Source of the DNA: Tenrec ecaudatus
Taxonomy: Eukaryota > Chordata > Mammalia > Afrosoricida > Tenrecidae
Direction of reading: 5' to 3'
Assembly (NCBI RefSeq): GCF_050624435.1
Contig: NC_134530.1
Location: 149,024,721 to 149,088,720 of the forward strand
DNA: 64,000 nucleotides
Shown here: positions 1 through 10,400 of the stretch, one piece after another
How the letters are laid out: each line of letters opens with the position of its first letter
How positions within the stretch are numbered: the first letter of the stretch is position 1
Position numbers and translations under genes: made by a program
Notes under the pieces: model-generated
Seen by the model: only the letters and a program-made list of their open reading frames with translations
Database searches by the model: none
What the model was told of the DNA's origin: nothing

Positions 1-756
1 GTTGCTTTATATGATTTTTCAACACTTCCCTCATTATCAAATGCTGCATGGCGTAGATCTTTTAAATGTCCAATGAAAGCCATTTTCCGAATCTCAGGAT
101 GGTCCTGTAAATGAGTGAAGCTCAGGCAAGTCAACCTTGAAGGTAGTGGGAAAGGAGTTCCTAGAGGTCACCTAACTGTTGGTTTCATGATGTCTGGGAA
201 AACTTGTACTTTTCCACACACAGACTGACAGTGGCTTATGTCCCTTTACAAGGGGAAAACTATATATATTCCTGGCTGGATGGAGGGGACTATCTTTCAC
301 TCCTGACCCAAATTGCCCTGTGTGGCAGGAAATAGAAGATGAATGAGTCTTGTTCTTGTCTCAAGCAAAGGGACTTGGGCCTGGGGTCTCTGTCTCAAGT
401 CTACGCCCAAAGAACGGGTTTTCTCCATGTGCTTGATTCTTTCTGAAGCAGGAGAAAGTCTCGTTTGGCTCCTTGTGTACATATTTTGATGCTATCTCTA
501 GAAGTCTGCCTGTTGCCAGCTATCCAGCTCCCACCCTCCCCAAGCAGCCCTGTTGATGAATGTAAAGCTAACTAGATCCCATCACGGTGTTCCCATGCAC
601 AGCAGAATGACATGTTGCCCCAGCTTTGTGACAATATCCTGGAGCTAACTGTGTGGCCCCTGGATATTGTGAGTACTTGTCAACCCAGGGTCTCATTCTG
701 TTGTGAGGTTTTCACTGGTTGGGAATTGGAAGTAGGTTAGTGGCCTTTTTAGTCTA
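1..756. other. Intergenic, nothing recognised
   Basis: I see no gene, RNA or clear repeat here. It has mixed base composition without a CpG island or a long open frame that looks conserved. In human the gene upstream of HIPK1 is DCLRE1B, but I cannot recognise its 3' end here. Confidence 0.5.
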
Positions 757-849
757 CTGAGCCCTGGGGGGCAGAGTGGTTACTGCTAACTGCAAGATCA
801 GTAGTTCAACCACCAGTCACTCCTTGGGAGAAAGATGAGAATTTCTCCT
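757..849 (+). repeat. AfroSINE 5' part
   Basis: It matches the AfroSINE head (GAGCCCTGG.GG.A.AGTGGTTAC, then an AAGRTCAGTAGTTCAA-like box B and GGGAGAAAGATGAG). It runs directly into RTE 3' sequence. Confidence 0.7.
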
Positions 850-1050
850 ATAAAGTGAGCCTGCGAAGCAAGGATGGTGAGACTTCATCATGTACTTTGG
901 ACGTATCAGGAGAAAGACATGCTTGGTAAAGCATAGGGGCGGCGAAAGACAAAGACCCTCAACGAACTAGAAACAATTATGAGGATGGTGCAAGACCAGG
1001 CCGTGTCGCTATGGGTTGGAACCAACTCTGGCAGTGAGCTTGGTTTGGGG
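850..1050 (+). repeat. RTE LINE 3' end (RTE1_LA type)
   Basis: The sequence follows the end of the afrotherian RTE open frame (GCAAGGATGGTGAGACT, then TACTTTGGACGTATCAGGAG and GACATGCTTGGTAAAG). It finishes with the shared SINE/LINE 3' terminus (GGTTGGAACCAACTC.GGCAG). It is 5' truncated. Confidence 0.75.
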
Positions 1051-1344
1051 TTTGGTAGTTTGGAAGCTGTGCTGTACGCTGTCCATCATGGGTGACCGTG
1101 CTAGTATCTGAAATACCAGTAGCCTACCTTCTGGCATCATAGCAACATACAAGCCACCTCAGGACAGACTGACAGATTAGTCAACAGTCCCTTTGGCAAG
1201 CTATTTTCTTTTGGATTCCTGAGCTTCCCAAGACATCCTACACTGGCAGGAATGATTTCCCCTCTCCTTTATCACCAAATCTATAATAGCTTGTAGGATT
1301 TCTGGGGTGGTGTTGCTGGTGGGGGGTGGGGAGGAGTTGTTAGA

Positions 1345-1700
1345 TGCCCTTGAGTTGATTGTGGCCCAGAGCAGCCCCATGCACAATGGAACCAAATGCT
1401 GCCCAGTCGTGTGCCACCCTCAACATTGTTCCTATGCCTGAGCCCATTGTTGAAGCCACGGTGTCAACCCCTCTTGTTGAGAGCCTTCCTCTCCTTTGCT
1501 GCCCCTCCGCCTCACCAAGCATGATGTCCTTCTCCAGGTGTAACACACAGTCTTGCCATCCTTCCTTCTAAGGAGCCACTCTATCCCAAGCTTGGTGCAT
1601 TCCATTGCCTAAGCGCATGTGAAAGGTGGACATTGAATAAAGAAGACCGAAGAAGAACCAGTGCGTTTGAATTATGATGCTGGAGAAGAATACAGAAAGT
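1345..1700 (-). repeat. RTE LINE 3' region with inverted 5' piece
   Basis: Bases about 1,345-1,590 are the RTE 3' end read on the minus strand (CCCATTGTTGAAGCCACGGT, then AAGCATGATGTCCTTCTCCAG). Bases about 1,600-1,700 are the adjoining upstream part of the RTE frame, but on the plus strand (GGACATTGAATAAAGAAGACCG). An inverted 5' piece next to a 3' piece is the expected product of twin priming. Confidence 0.65.
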
Positions 1701-2300
1701 ACATGGGCAAACCCATCTGTCTTGGGATGGTTAAGCGTGTCTTTATTTGAACCACAGTGCTCTTATTCAGCTGTAACCTCCCACTTGACTGTCCTATTCT
1801 TGGATATTTTTCTCTGCACACATCCTTAACTTACCATGTCATAGAAAACACCAAGACTCTTAGGCTTGATTCTTCTGGGCAATTTCTTATTCAATCATCT
1901 TTCAGTCATAAAAAGCTTCCAGATTAGCCTTGGATTAATATTTCCATGTGTAAAATCCTGTTTTGTTATGGCTAGTTTAGCAGTCCTGGATCCTGCCGGA
2001 AGCTGTAGTAGATTCGGGGAGTGGTGATGAAGAGTCTGTGCTGCCCCCAGTAATTTGATCCCATCCTCAGTACACCTGCTGGAAGGTGTGCTCTCGAAGG
2101 GACTCACTCAACCCAAACCTACCAGCCTTTGTAGAAACCAAGAGTCCAGGTAGCACCCAAATCCTGGTGCTTAGATAATCAGTGTTTGGGGAAAGCCTGC
2201 CTTAGGAGGGGGGGAACCACAATCAGCTCAAATTCTTCAAATTCCCACCCATCATCATGCTTAAAGAACTATGATGGCACAAATGTTCTAGTATTCAGTT
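1701..2300. other. Intergenic, nothing recognised
   Basis: No gene or confident repeat is visible between the RTE piece and the next SINE fragments. Confidence 0.5.
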
Positions 2301-2570
2301 GCGTGCCCTGAGCCACTCAGTGGCCCCATGGGAGAAAGATCTGAAGACCTGCTTCTGTAAAGATTGTTGTTCTTGGGAGTTGTGAGGTTGAGCTGAACTC
2401 AAAGAGAACCCACGTGAGAGTAGAACTCCATTGGGTTTTCTGGTATGTAATCTTTATAGGTGCAGATCGCCACACCTTCCTTGAGCAACCACTAGGCAGA
2501 TTCAAACTGACAACCCTTAGGATTACAGTTGGGTTTGACTACCTAAGCACTGTACCACCAGGGCTCCTTC
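2301..2570 (-). repeat. AfroSINE fragments
   Basis: A short plus-strand SINE piece (GTGGCCCCATGGGAGAAAGAT) is followed by a degraded minus-strand copy that ends at the SINE 5' terminus (GTACCACCAGGGCTCC). Confidence 0.65.
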
Positions 2571-2694
2571 CATGAAGATCACAACCAAGAAAACCCTAAG
2601 GGGCAGTTCTACTGTTACATGGGGTGGACTCCGCACAGGGACACCTAAGAACAGCATCCCAGGCTTAAGCCCCTTTCCAGTTTCCCTCTCAATC

Positions 2695-2785
2695 CCACTG
2701 CCACCAAGTCCATTCCCACTGGTAGTGACCCTGTGGGACAGAGTTGAACTGCTCCCTGGGGTTTCTGAAGCCATGCAGAATGTCT
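2695..2785 (-). repeat. AfroSINE 3' fragment
   Basis: The minus-strand 3' half of the SINE is recognisable from TAGTGACCCTGTGGGACAGA, then TTGAACTGCTCC and TGGGGTTTCTGA. Confidence 0.65.
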
Positions 2786-2827
2786 CACAGTGTAAGAAAA
2801 GAAGGGTTCTTGTTCTATTCTCCCTTT

Positions 2828-2988
2828 CAATGAAAAACCAAACTCATTGCCATTGAGTCAATGCCAACTCAGTAACCTTATGGAATAAGGTAGAACTGTC
2901 CCCAATGGATTTCCTGAAACCCTGAGGCTGTAACTCTTTATGAGAGTAGGAAACCCCATCTTTCTCCCGTTTTCAATAGTGGAATAAC
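2828..2988 (-). repeat. AfroSINE
   Basis: The copy begins AAACTCATTGCCATTGAGTC and continues to the TTTCTCCCG box. It lacks the SINE 5' end. Confidence 0.8.
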
Positions 2989-3000
2989 ATCCTGTTGTTA

Positions 3001-3215
3001 CCAGGAGCACTGGTGGCATAGTGGTTACACTTTGGGCTGCTAACTGCAAGGTCAGCAGCTCAAGACCACTAATTGCTCCTCAGGAGAAAGGTGGGGCTTT
3101 CTACTCCTGTAGAGTTATTGTCCAAAAAAAAAAAAAAAAAAAGCTAAAAGCTACCCTGCCCTATAGGGTCACGATGAGTCAGCAGTGCCTGGCAATGAGT
3201 TTGGGTTTAGGTCTT
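3001..3215 (+). repeat. AfroSINE, near full length
   Basis: All segments are present in order: GAGCACTGGTGGCATAGTGG, the box B-like region, GGAGAAAGGTGGGGC, and the 3' terminus CTGGCAATGAGTTTGGGTTT. An A-run of about 18 lies at the position where other copies carry foreign insertions. Confidence 0.85.
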
Positions 3216-3224
3216 ATCATGTCT

Positions 3225-4130
3225 TACTAACACATTTCCTCCTTTCATTAATAGCCAAGAACTTGAACATGTCTGTATAACATTTTAGGCCCACTTCTTT
3301 CCATGCATTTGATTCTCCTCTCTGTAAGACCGTGTGCGGTAATGGAAAACTAGAGCTCCTGCTACGTACTAGCTGTGTACATAGACTCTCAGGCAAATTA
3401 CTAATTGCAACTCCACTTCCGCATCCTGAGAGCAGAGATAGTCATGCCATCTCTGAAGGTCTGGAGGGGGATGGCGGGAGATTAAAGGGCCAAGCACAAC
3501 TGTTTGACCTGATTGCCCCTAAGGGACCTTACCTTCTGGTTAGAATGGACTGGTTGACCTTCCCAGTGTCTACATTCCAGGCTTAGAATGTCAGCTGTGG
3601 TGGGTGCTCCAGATAGGGAGGTCCCGGAGTGAGGTCTTGACAGAACTGCCCTTGCCTGAGGCAGCCAAAGTATTTGCCAGATAGAGAAAGAGATGAGGGT
3701 CAAATCATGGTAAATTCCAGTGCTGCCCTGAGCAGTTTTACCTGTCAAATTCTGAGGGCAAGGCCTATGTGCAATAGAAGACAAGGTAAACCAGCGCCTC
3801 CAGAGAGGTCCGCAAGGACAAGTGAAAGACTGCAGAAGAGGCTGAGAGATGTCCGAGGCTTTACCTTCTGCTACCCCTGGCTGGAGTGGGCATTGCAGAG
3901 CAGCACAGATCAACAAAGGGCCAGACACTAGGTTTTAGCAGCTTTGACATTGTTCTGCCATATCATCCCTTCAGCCCCTCAGTTTTGATCAGCCTTGGAA
4001 TTCTCTTTTCAATGACTTTACCAGGGGTGGGGAACTGAGGGAAACAAGCACATCCTGCTCTGATATCCTTAAGCAGCTTCTCCTGTCTCTTACCTGCCCT
4101 TGGGCCACTCCTTCCATGCACACCTATCAC
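3225..4130. other. Intergenic; possible MIR at about 3,330-3,470
   Basis: CTAGCTGTGTACATAGACTCTCAGGCAAATTACT resembles the MIR core in outline (the sequence is at 3,369-3,402). The rest is unrecognised. A 148-codon minus-strand open frame at 3,482-3,928 shows no family resemblance. Confidence 0.4.
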
Positions 4131-4135
4131 TCACA

Positions 4136-4326
4136 AGCAAAACTCACTGCCCCCAAATCCATTGTGCCTCATGGAGACTATAAGACAGGGTAGAACTGCC
4201 CCTGCGGGTTTCCAGGACTGTCCTCTTTATAGGAATAGAAAGCGCCCTCTTTCTCCCATGGAGCTTTAAATCTGCAGCCTTTGCAGCTAACAGCCCAGCG
4301 TGTACCCACTGTGCCACCAGGGCTCC
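4136..4326 (-). repeat. AfroSINE
   Basis: A near complete minus-strand copy runs from AAACTCACTGCC to GTGCCACCAGGGCTCC. Confidence 0.85.
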
Positions 4327-4514
4327 TTCAGACGTGTCTCTAGATATTCCAGCGTTCATGCCCTCCGATCTGTTGTCACACATGAAGCCTCAGGAAGATA
4401 CCTTTGTACAGACTCTGAGGTAACTTGCCCCAGCCTGGGCTGTAGGAACAGGTCTGGTCTCCCAATCCCCTTATACCAGAGGTAACAGACTGCCAGCCCT
4501 CCTGCCAGACTTCA

Positions 4515-4684
4515 CTCACTCACTGCCATCGGTGCCCTTGCCTATGACCCTATAGGTCAAAGTAGAACTGCCCCCGAGGGTTGCCAAGACTGTTTATGAG
4601 AGCAGAAAGCTTCAGCTGCTGGGGGCTTTGAACCGCTGACCTGGGTGCAGCCCAACTTGCAAGCGTCATGTCACTAGGGCTTCA
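4515..4684 (-). repeat. AfroSINE
   Basis: A minus-strand copy runs from CACTCACTGCCATCGG to GTCATGTCACTAGGGCTTC, with the GTAGAACTGCCCC core. Confidence 0.8.
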
Positions 4685-4711
4685 CAGCCCTGCTCAAACC
4701 TCATTTACTGG

Positions 4712-5100
4712 GCAGAGTGGAGACCCAAAGCCCACCTGTAGACAATTGGACATCTCACAGAACGGTCACAGAAAGGTATGCTGTAGGTAGGGGGAGAAAG
4801 GGGTAACCAATCACAAGGATCTACATATAACCCCCTCCCAGGGGGCACAAACAACAGAAAAGTGGGTGAAAGAAGACAGTGGTCAGTGTAAGAAATGGAA
4901 AAAATTTTAAATAAATTATCAAGGATTCATGAGGGAGGGAGGGTAGGGTGGGGAGAAATGAGCTGATACTAAGGGCCGAAGTAGAAAGAAAATGTTTTGA
5001 AAATGATGGCAACATGTACAAATGTGCTTGACAATGGATGGATGGATGGTGATAAGAGCTATAAGAGCCCCCAATAAAATGATAAATAAAACAAAACAAA
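4712..5100 (+). repeat. LINE 3'-end family (L1-like), 5' truncated
   Basis: The copy matches the recurrent 3' end seen at many sites in this window: GTGGAGACCCAAAGCCC, GGGTGAAAG, AATTATCAAGGATTCATGAG, and the terminus AGAGCCCCCAATAAAATGAT followed by an A-rich tail. Confidence 0.75.
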
Positions 5101-5360
5101 CCTCATTCACTATCTGAAGGCCAAGCCTTTAAAGTTTAACATCCACCCATCTGTTCCTCCCCTCCCTGATCCTTTCACTGGGCTCTCGGGTCTCCTGCTC
5201 TATGGGAAGCAAATTCCCTTCTGTTGATGACACTGTTTCTCTGTCTCCTTCCCCACCCTACCCACCCTTTCCTAAATTGAAGCCTAGCTCTCCTCAAACA
5301 ACAGGACGTTTTTGGCCGACCCTCTTCTGCTATTCTCTCTCTCCCTACCCCACTCACTGT
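5101..5360. other. Intergenic, nothing recognised
   Basis: This is pyrimidine-rich sequence between a LINE tail and an AfroSINE, with no gene signal. Confidence 0.5.
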
Positions 5361-5645
5361 AGGAGCTCCGGTGGCATAGTGTTTGCATGTGGAGCTTCAA
5401 TCTGCAAGGTTAGGAGTTTGAAACCACCTGCAGATCCTCAGGAGAAAGATGGGGCTTTCTACTCCCATAAAGAATGACAATATTAGCTTTGCGCAATGGC
5501 AATATCATAGGCAGTAAGGTTTATCCAAGGTGTGATTATTGCTAAAAGAATTACAACATTAGAAATTCACAGGGACAATTCTACCCTGCCCCCCAGGGTT
5601 GCTATGAGTTGATATTGGCTCGGTGGCAGCGAGTTTGCATTTTTG
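5361..5645 (+). repeat. AfroSINE interrupted by a U4 retropseudogene
   Basis: The SINE head (GGAGCTCCGGTGGCATAGTG) reaches CCCATAAAGAATGACAATATT. The sequence then breaks for 60 bp of U4-like sequence and resumes with a duplicated target and AGAAATTCACAGGGACAATT. The copy ends with the usual GGTGGCAGCGAGTTTG. Confidence 0.85.
5485..5544 (+). pseudogene. U4 snRNA tailless retropseudogene (nt 1-60)
   Basis: The 60 bases start exactly at U4 nucleotide 1 (AGCTTTGCGCA.TGGCA.TAT) and stop after U4 nucleotide 60 (GATTATTGCTA), keeping most of the U6-pairing and 5' stem-loop region. There is no A-tail. The flanking direct repeats are AAAGAATGACAATATT (5,469-5,484) and AAAGAATTACAACATT (5,545-5,560), 14 of 16 identical. 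That points to target-primed insertion of a 3'-truncated RNA by LINE machinery. It lacks the Sm site and 3' stem loop, so it cannot encode a working U4. Confidence 0.88.
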
Positions 5646-6178
5646 GTGTACCTCAGCGTGTGAAGGTGGAGTTGATGGCCTCTTGCTTTCCCTGCTGCTT
5701 CCTGACAAGTATGCCCATTTTCCCTCCGCCTGGTTTCACCTACCCCTTCCCACTTCTCCTTTATATCTCTTATAGTTCTGCATGGCTTCTCCATTTCGTC
5801 CCCCTCTTCATCTCCAAAGACCCCGAGTCCTCTCTACCGCACCATTGTGTCCTCACCACGTGTCACTTTTGAACTTTCTTTTCCCAGATTACTTGCTTAA
5901 ACACCTCCTTGGCTAATGCTTTATTCTTCATCCGCCTGCTCCTGCCTTTACTACCCACCTCGTCTCCCAGGATGCATTCAGCTCACATCACTGCTTTGGG
6001 TCTTCTCCCTCAGATGTAGGTTTGCAACATTCCGGTTCTGGAGAAACCACGCCCTCTGCGCATCTGGATGTTGCCTGGGCCGGAGCGGCTCACCGCTGCT
6101 GCAGAAAGCGCCAGGCAGGCTGGCTGGCTTCGTTTTAAATATCTGACCCCACACATCAAAATGGCTTGTCCCACCCCT
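5646..6178. other. Intergenic, nothing recognised
   Basis: Pyrimidine-rich sequence without an identifiable gene, RNA or repeat. Confidence 0.5.
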
Positions 6179-6179
6179 C

Positions 6180-6385
6180 ACTCATTCACTGTCATCCAGT
6201 CAGTGCTGACTCATAGCGACCCTGTGGGACAGGGCACAACTGCCCCTGTACGTATCCCAGACTGTAATTCTTCACCGAAATCGAAAGCCTTGTCTGTCTC
6301 CCTTGAAGCAGCTGGTGGTTTCGAACTCCTGACCTTGCAGTGAACAGCCCACAGTGAAACCAATATGTCACCACACCCTTCTCTG
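6180..6385 (-). repeat. AfroSINE
   Basis: A minus-strand copy with GACTCATAGCGACCCTGTGG, CAGACTGTAATTCTT and GCTGGTGGTTTCGAACTCCT. Confidence 0.85.
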
Positions 6386-6604
6386 GGAGGCTCCATGTCT
6401 AATTCGTCTTTTCTTTCCCCGGCCACCACACTACTACTAGTTGTCAGCAAACCCTGTTGACTCTGCCTCGACTATTATGAAATGCACTTGTTTTCCTATT
6501 TTCACCTCTGTCACCCTGTGCATCTTTTGTCTCTTAGCTGAGTCACTGTAAATATGTCTTCAGTGTTCTCCGGTCCCAACCACATACACACTCTAGTCAA
6601 GCAC
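6386..6604. other. Intergenic, nothing recognised
   Basis: A short unique-looking stretch between AfroSINEs. Confidence 0.5.
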
Positions 6605-6955
6605 TGATGCCACAATGGGCTGCTATCTTAGAGGTTGGTGGTTTGAAGTAGCTCTCTAGGAGAAAAGATCTGGTGATCTGTTTCTGTAAAGGTTCTCACT
6701 CACTGCCAGTGAGGACTGAGTGGAGCTGCCCCTGTAGGTTTCTAAGACTGTAATGCTTTATGGGAGTAGAAAGCCTCCTTTCTCTCCCTTGGTGCAGCTG
6801 GTGGTTTCAAACTGCTGACCTTGCAGATTGCAGTCCAACGCATAACCACAACACCACCGGGACTCCTCGGTAAAGATTAGAGCCTAGAAAACTCTACGGG
6901 GCAATTCTGCTGTCCCATGGAATTGCTAGGAGTTGGCAGAATTGGTGCGATGGCA
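6605..6955 (+). repeat. AfroSINE (+) interrupted by a second AfroSINE (-)
   Basis: The plus-strand SINE occupies about 6,605-6,694 and 6,870-6,955. A minus-strand copy (6,695-6,869) splits it. The junctions carry GTAAAGGTT (6,686-6,694) and GTAAAGATT (6,870-6,878), a short target duplication at the same SINE position used by other insertions in this window. Confidence 0.8.
6695..6869 (-). repeat. AfroSINE nested in another AfroSINE
   Basis: The copy starts CTCACTCACTGCCAGTGAGG and ends at the SINE 5' terminus ACACCACCGGGACTCC. Confidence 0.8.
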
Positions 6956-7265
6956 CCCTACAGCAACCACAGGTCGTACAGCAGGCAGGGAACGACGACT
7001 TTTGACGTAAGCCATATGTCAGTGCCAATGTGCTTACAATGGTCTGTGTGGCCTACGGGGTCTGCAGCCCCTCTCCACTGCTCTCCCTCCACCCACTCGC
7101 TCTTCTCCAGCTACTCTAACCACCCCATTTCTCCATGGGCCAGGTAGTGCCCACTCGTCTCTGCCCTCTCGCTACCTTGTTTTCCATCCAGATACCTACA
7201 GAGCTCCTTCCTTTCCTTCACACATTTTCTCCGTAAGACTTTTTGAAGCCATCTTATTTAACCTT
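6956..7265. other. Intergenic, nothing recognised
   Basis: No gene or repeat recognised. Confidence 0.45.
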
Positions 7266-7391
7266 AAGAGCTCGCATGCTGCTGTGGGATAAGCAGCGGG
7301 TTACTATCCCAAGGTCAGTGGTTCAAACCCACCAGCCACTCTGTGGGAGAAAGAATGAGGTTGGCTGCTCTCATAAAGATTCACAGTCTCC

Positions 7392-8177
7392 TGAACAAGC
7401 GGCCATCTAGCTCAGAAGCAACAAAGCCCACATGGAAGAAGCACACCAGCCTGAGTGATCACGAGGTGTCTAAGGGGTCAGGTATAAGGCATCATCAGGA
7501 AAAAAAAATCTTACCATAGTGAATGAGGGGGGAAGTGCAGAGTGGAGACCCAAAGCCCATTTGTCGGCCACTGGAGATCCCCTCATAGAGGGGTCTAGGG
7601 GAGGAGATGAGTCAGTCAGGATGTGATGTAGCACCGATGAAGAATACAGCTTTCCTCCAGTTCCAAAATGCTTCTTCCCGCCCCCCCACCCCCCCAACTA
7701 CCATGATCCAAATTCTACTTTGCAAGTCTGGATAGAGCAGAGGATTTACACTGGTGCAGGTAAGAGCTGGAGGCACAAGGAATCCAGGGCGGATGATACC
7801 TTCAGGACCAGGGGTGTGAGGGGCGATACTGGGAGGGTAGAGGGTGAGTGAGTTGGAAAGAGGGAACCGATTACAAGGATCTACATGTGACCTCCTCCCT
7901 GGGGGATGGACAACAGAAAAGGGGGTGAAGGGAGATGCCGGACAGGGAGAGATATGACAAAATAATAATTTATAAATTATCAAGGACTCATGAGGGAGTG
8001 GGGAGCAAGGAGGGAGGGGGAAAAAGAGGACTTGATGCAAAGGGCTTAAGTGGAGAGCAAATGCTTTGAAAGTGATTAGGGCAAAGAATGTACAGATGTG
8101 CTTTATACAACTGATGTATGTATAGATTGTGGTAAGAATTGTATGAGTGCCTAATAAAATGTTAAAAAAAAAAAGAG
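7392..8177 (+). repeat. LINE 3'-end family copy 1 of tandem pair
   Basis: A 5'-truncated copy starts GAACAAGCGGCCATCTAGCT and ends GAGTGCCTAATAAAATGTT plus an A-rich tail. It lies between the first and second copies of the 17-bp target repeat. The 191-codon open frame on its minus strand is an artefact of repeat sequence. Confidence 0.85.
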
Positions 8178-8194
8178 AAAGATTCACAGTCTCC

Positions 8195-9574
8195 AGGTCT
8201 GTCTAAATAAGTAGGCTGGATGAGCAATCTGGAAGAGAAACCAATGGGACTGACAGTTCCTGGGGGACATGGGAGATAGGGGTGGTGAAGGAAGGGGTGT
8301 TAACAAACCCAGGGATAAGGGAACAACAAGTGATCCAAAGCAGTGGTGTGGAGGGTATAGTAGGGTGTGATCAAGGGTAATGTGACCAAGAGGAATTACT
8401 GAAACCCAAATGAGGGATGAGCATGATAGTGGGACAAGAGGAAAGTAAAAGAAAATAGAGGAAAGAACTAGGAGACAAAGGCACTTATAGAGGTCTAAAT
8501 AAAGGCATTGTATATATGTAAATATATTTATATATGAGGATGGGGAAATAGATCTATGTGCATATATTTATAGGTTTAGTATTAAGGTAGCAGATGGACA
8601 TTGGGCCTCCACTCAAGTACTCCCTCAATGCAACAATACTTTGTTCTGTTTAACTGGCATTCCATGATGCTCACTTTCCGTACACAACCAATGAAGACAA
8701 AGTGGGTGCATAAGCAAAAGTGGTGAAGAAAACTGATGGTTCTGGGCTATCAAAAGATATAGCATCTGGGGTCTTAAAGGCTTGAAGGTGAACAAGCGGC
8801 CATCTAACTCAGAAGCAACAAAGCCCACATGGAAGAAGTACACCAGCTTGTGTGATCACGCACAAGGTATCGAAGGGATGAGGTGTCAAGCATCAAAGCA
8901 CAAAAATATCATTGTGAATGAGGGGGAGAGTGGAGTGGGGACCCAAAGCCCATCTGGGGGTCACTGGACATCCCCTTACAGAAGGGTCTCAGGGAGGAGA
9001 CAAGCCTGTCAGTGCAGTGTAGCAACGATGAAACTTATCACTTTTCTCTAGTTCCTAAATGCTTCCTACCCCCCTACCACCCACTCTCATGATCCCAATT
9101 CTACCTTACATATCTGGCTAGACCATAGGATGTACACTGGTACAGATAGGAACTGGAAACAAGGAATCCAGGACAGACATCCCTTCAGGACCAGTGGTGA
9201 GAGTGGCCATACCTGGAGGGTGGCGGGAGGGTGGGGTAGAAAAGGGGAACTGATTACAGGGATCTACATATAACCTCCTCCCTGGCGACAGACAACAGAA
9301 AAGTGGGTGAAGGGAGATGTCAGATAGGGCAAGATACGACAAAATAATAATTTATAAGTTATCAAGGGTTCCTGAGGGAGGAAGTAACAGGGAGGGAGGG
9401 GATAAATGAGAAGCTGATACCAGGGGCTTAAATGGGGAGCAAATGTTTTGAGAATGATGAGGGTAACGAATGTACAAATGTGCTTTACACAATTGATATA
9501 TATATGGATTGTGATGAGAGTTGTATGAGCCCCCGATAAAATGATAAAAAAGAAAACAGCACAGTTTTATAGGA
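8195..9574 (+). repeat. LINE 3'-end family copy 2 of tandem pair
   Basis: A longer copy (1.38 kb) starts AGGTCTGTCTAAATAAGTAG and includes the G-rich tract near 8,260-8,290. Its 3' end is CCCCCGATAAAATGATAAAA, with about 30 extra bases before the third target repeat. Confidence 0.85.
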
Positions 9575-9774
9575 AAAGATTCACAGTCTCAGAAACCCCA
9601 TGGAGAGTTGCTTTGCGTCAAAATTGACTTGATGGCAGTAGGTTAGGTTTATTTAAAATTGTAACTGCCCTGCTGGCCACTCCCATTGTTTCCATAGGAT
9701 ACACTTTCTAACCCACGATATAGTAGTTTACTTCGTGTAAATTTAGTGTGAGGTATGCTGTAGGGGAGGGGTTT

Positions 9775-9890
9775 GTTTTGGGAGGGTTTGAGGGGGTCTG
9801 TTGTGTACATTGCTGTATTTTAGTGTTCAGAACACACAGTGGCAGATTCTTAATAGTAAACATTTGTTGAATGAATAAATGAACGGATCT
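9775..9890 (+). repeat. MIR or L2 3' fragment
   Basis: It ends with AAACATTTGTTGAATGAATAA, typical of old MIR/L2 ends. Confidence 0.5.
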
Positions 9891-10094
9891 AAAGGACCAG
9901 CTGGATTGCACATCCTTTCGGAAATCCTCCTTCAGTAGTATTTCTCCCACACAGGAAACAAAACAGAGTTAATTCTTAGCTCCCAAAGAGCTGCCGACTA
10001 CTGAATGCTTAGTTTATCCGGCAATTAATAATATCATCTCTGTATCTGCTCCTGTGGCAGGCAGGGGGTGGGGATGGGACAGGACTAGCATCCA

Positions 10095-10400
10095 CTCACT
10101 TGCTGGTTTAAAAGGTTTGTTGAATGCCTAGAGTTTGCCAAGTAGTATTGAGAGTGGGGGCATAAAGTAGTAAACAAGACAGCAATGTCCTGCCCTCCTG
10201 CAACTCCCGTGCTAAGGAGGGAGACAGGTAGTGCACACGGACAAATAGAAAAGTAAAGAGGAGAGCGTAAATCCAGCCAATGGGGCGAGGAGCAGTTTCT
10301 GTATGATGCTCGGGGAAGGTGCCCTGTCGAGCTGACTCTGAAGATGAGATCTGCAGGAGGAGGCAGGGAAGAGGGCTCAGGTGGTGTTGAGGCAAAGAGC
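10095..10400 (+). repeat. L2-like fragment
   Basis: TTGTTGAATGCCTAGAGTTTGCCAAGTA, GTAAACAAGACAGCAATGTCCTGCCCTCCTGCA and GGGAGACAGGTAG follow the order of the L2 3' region (first block at 10,119-10,146, second at 10,170-10,202). Confidence 0.6.

Larger units (their letters stand above)
7268..9655 (+). repeat. AfroSINE split by two LINE insertions
   Basis: The 5' half is at 7,268-7,391 and the 3' half at 9,575-9,655 (CAGAAACCCCATGGAGAG, then GACTTGATGGCAGTAGG). The 2.2 kb between them is two LINE copies in a row. The target AAAGATTCACAGTCTC is present three times (7,375, 8,178 and 9,575). Confidence 0.88.

Noticed and set aside
1-756. 3' end of DCLRE1B, expected upstream of HIPK1 by human gene order
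   Set aside because: No coding sequence or polyadenylation context that I recognise. With the expanded intergenic repeats the gene is probably outside the window.
3482-3928. 148-codon minus-strand open frame
   Set aside because: A same-length region is open on the other strand, the composition is unremarkable, and there is no family resemblance.
5485-5544. Functional U4 snRNA gene
   Set aside because: Only nucleotides 1-60 remain. There is no Sm site, no 3' stem loop and no snRNA promoter upstream (it sits in a SINE).
7612-8187. 191-codon minus-strand open frame
   Set aside because: It lies antisense in a LINE 3' end, and the same protein-like pattern recurs at 13,690, 24,135 and 27,605 because the repeat recurs.
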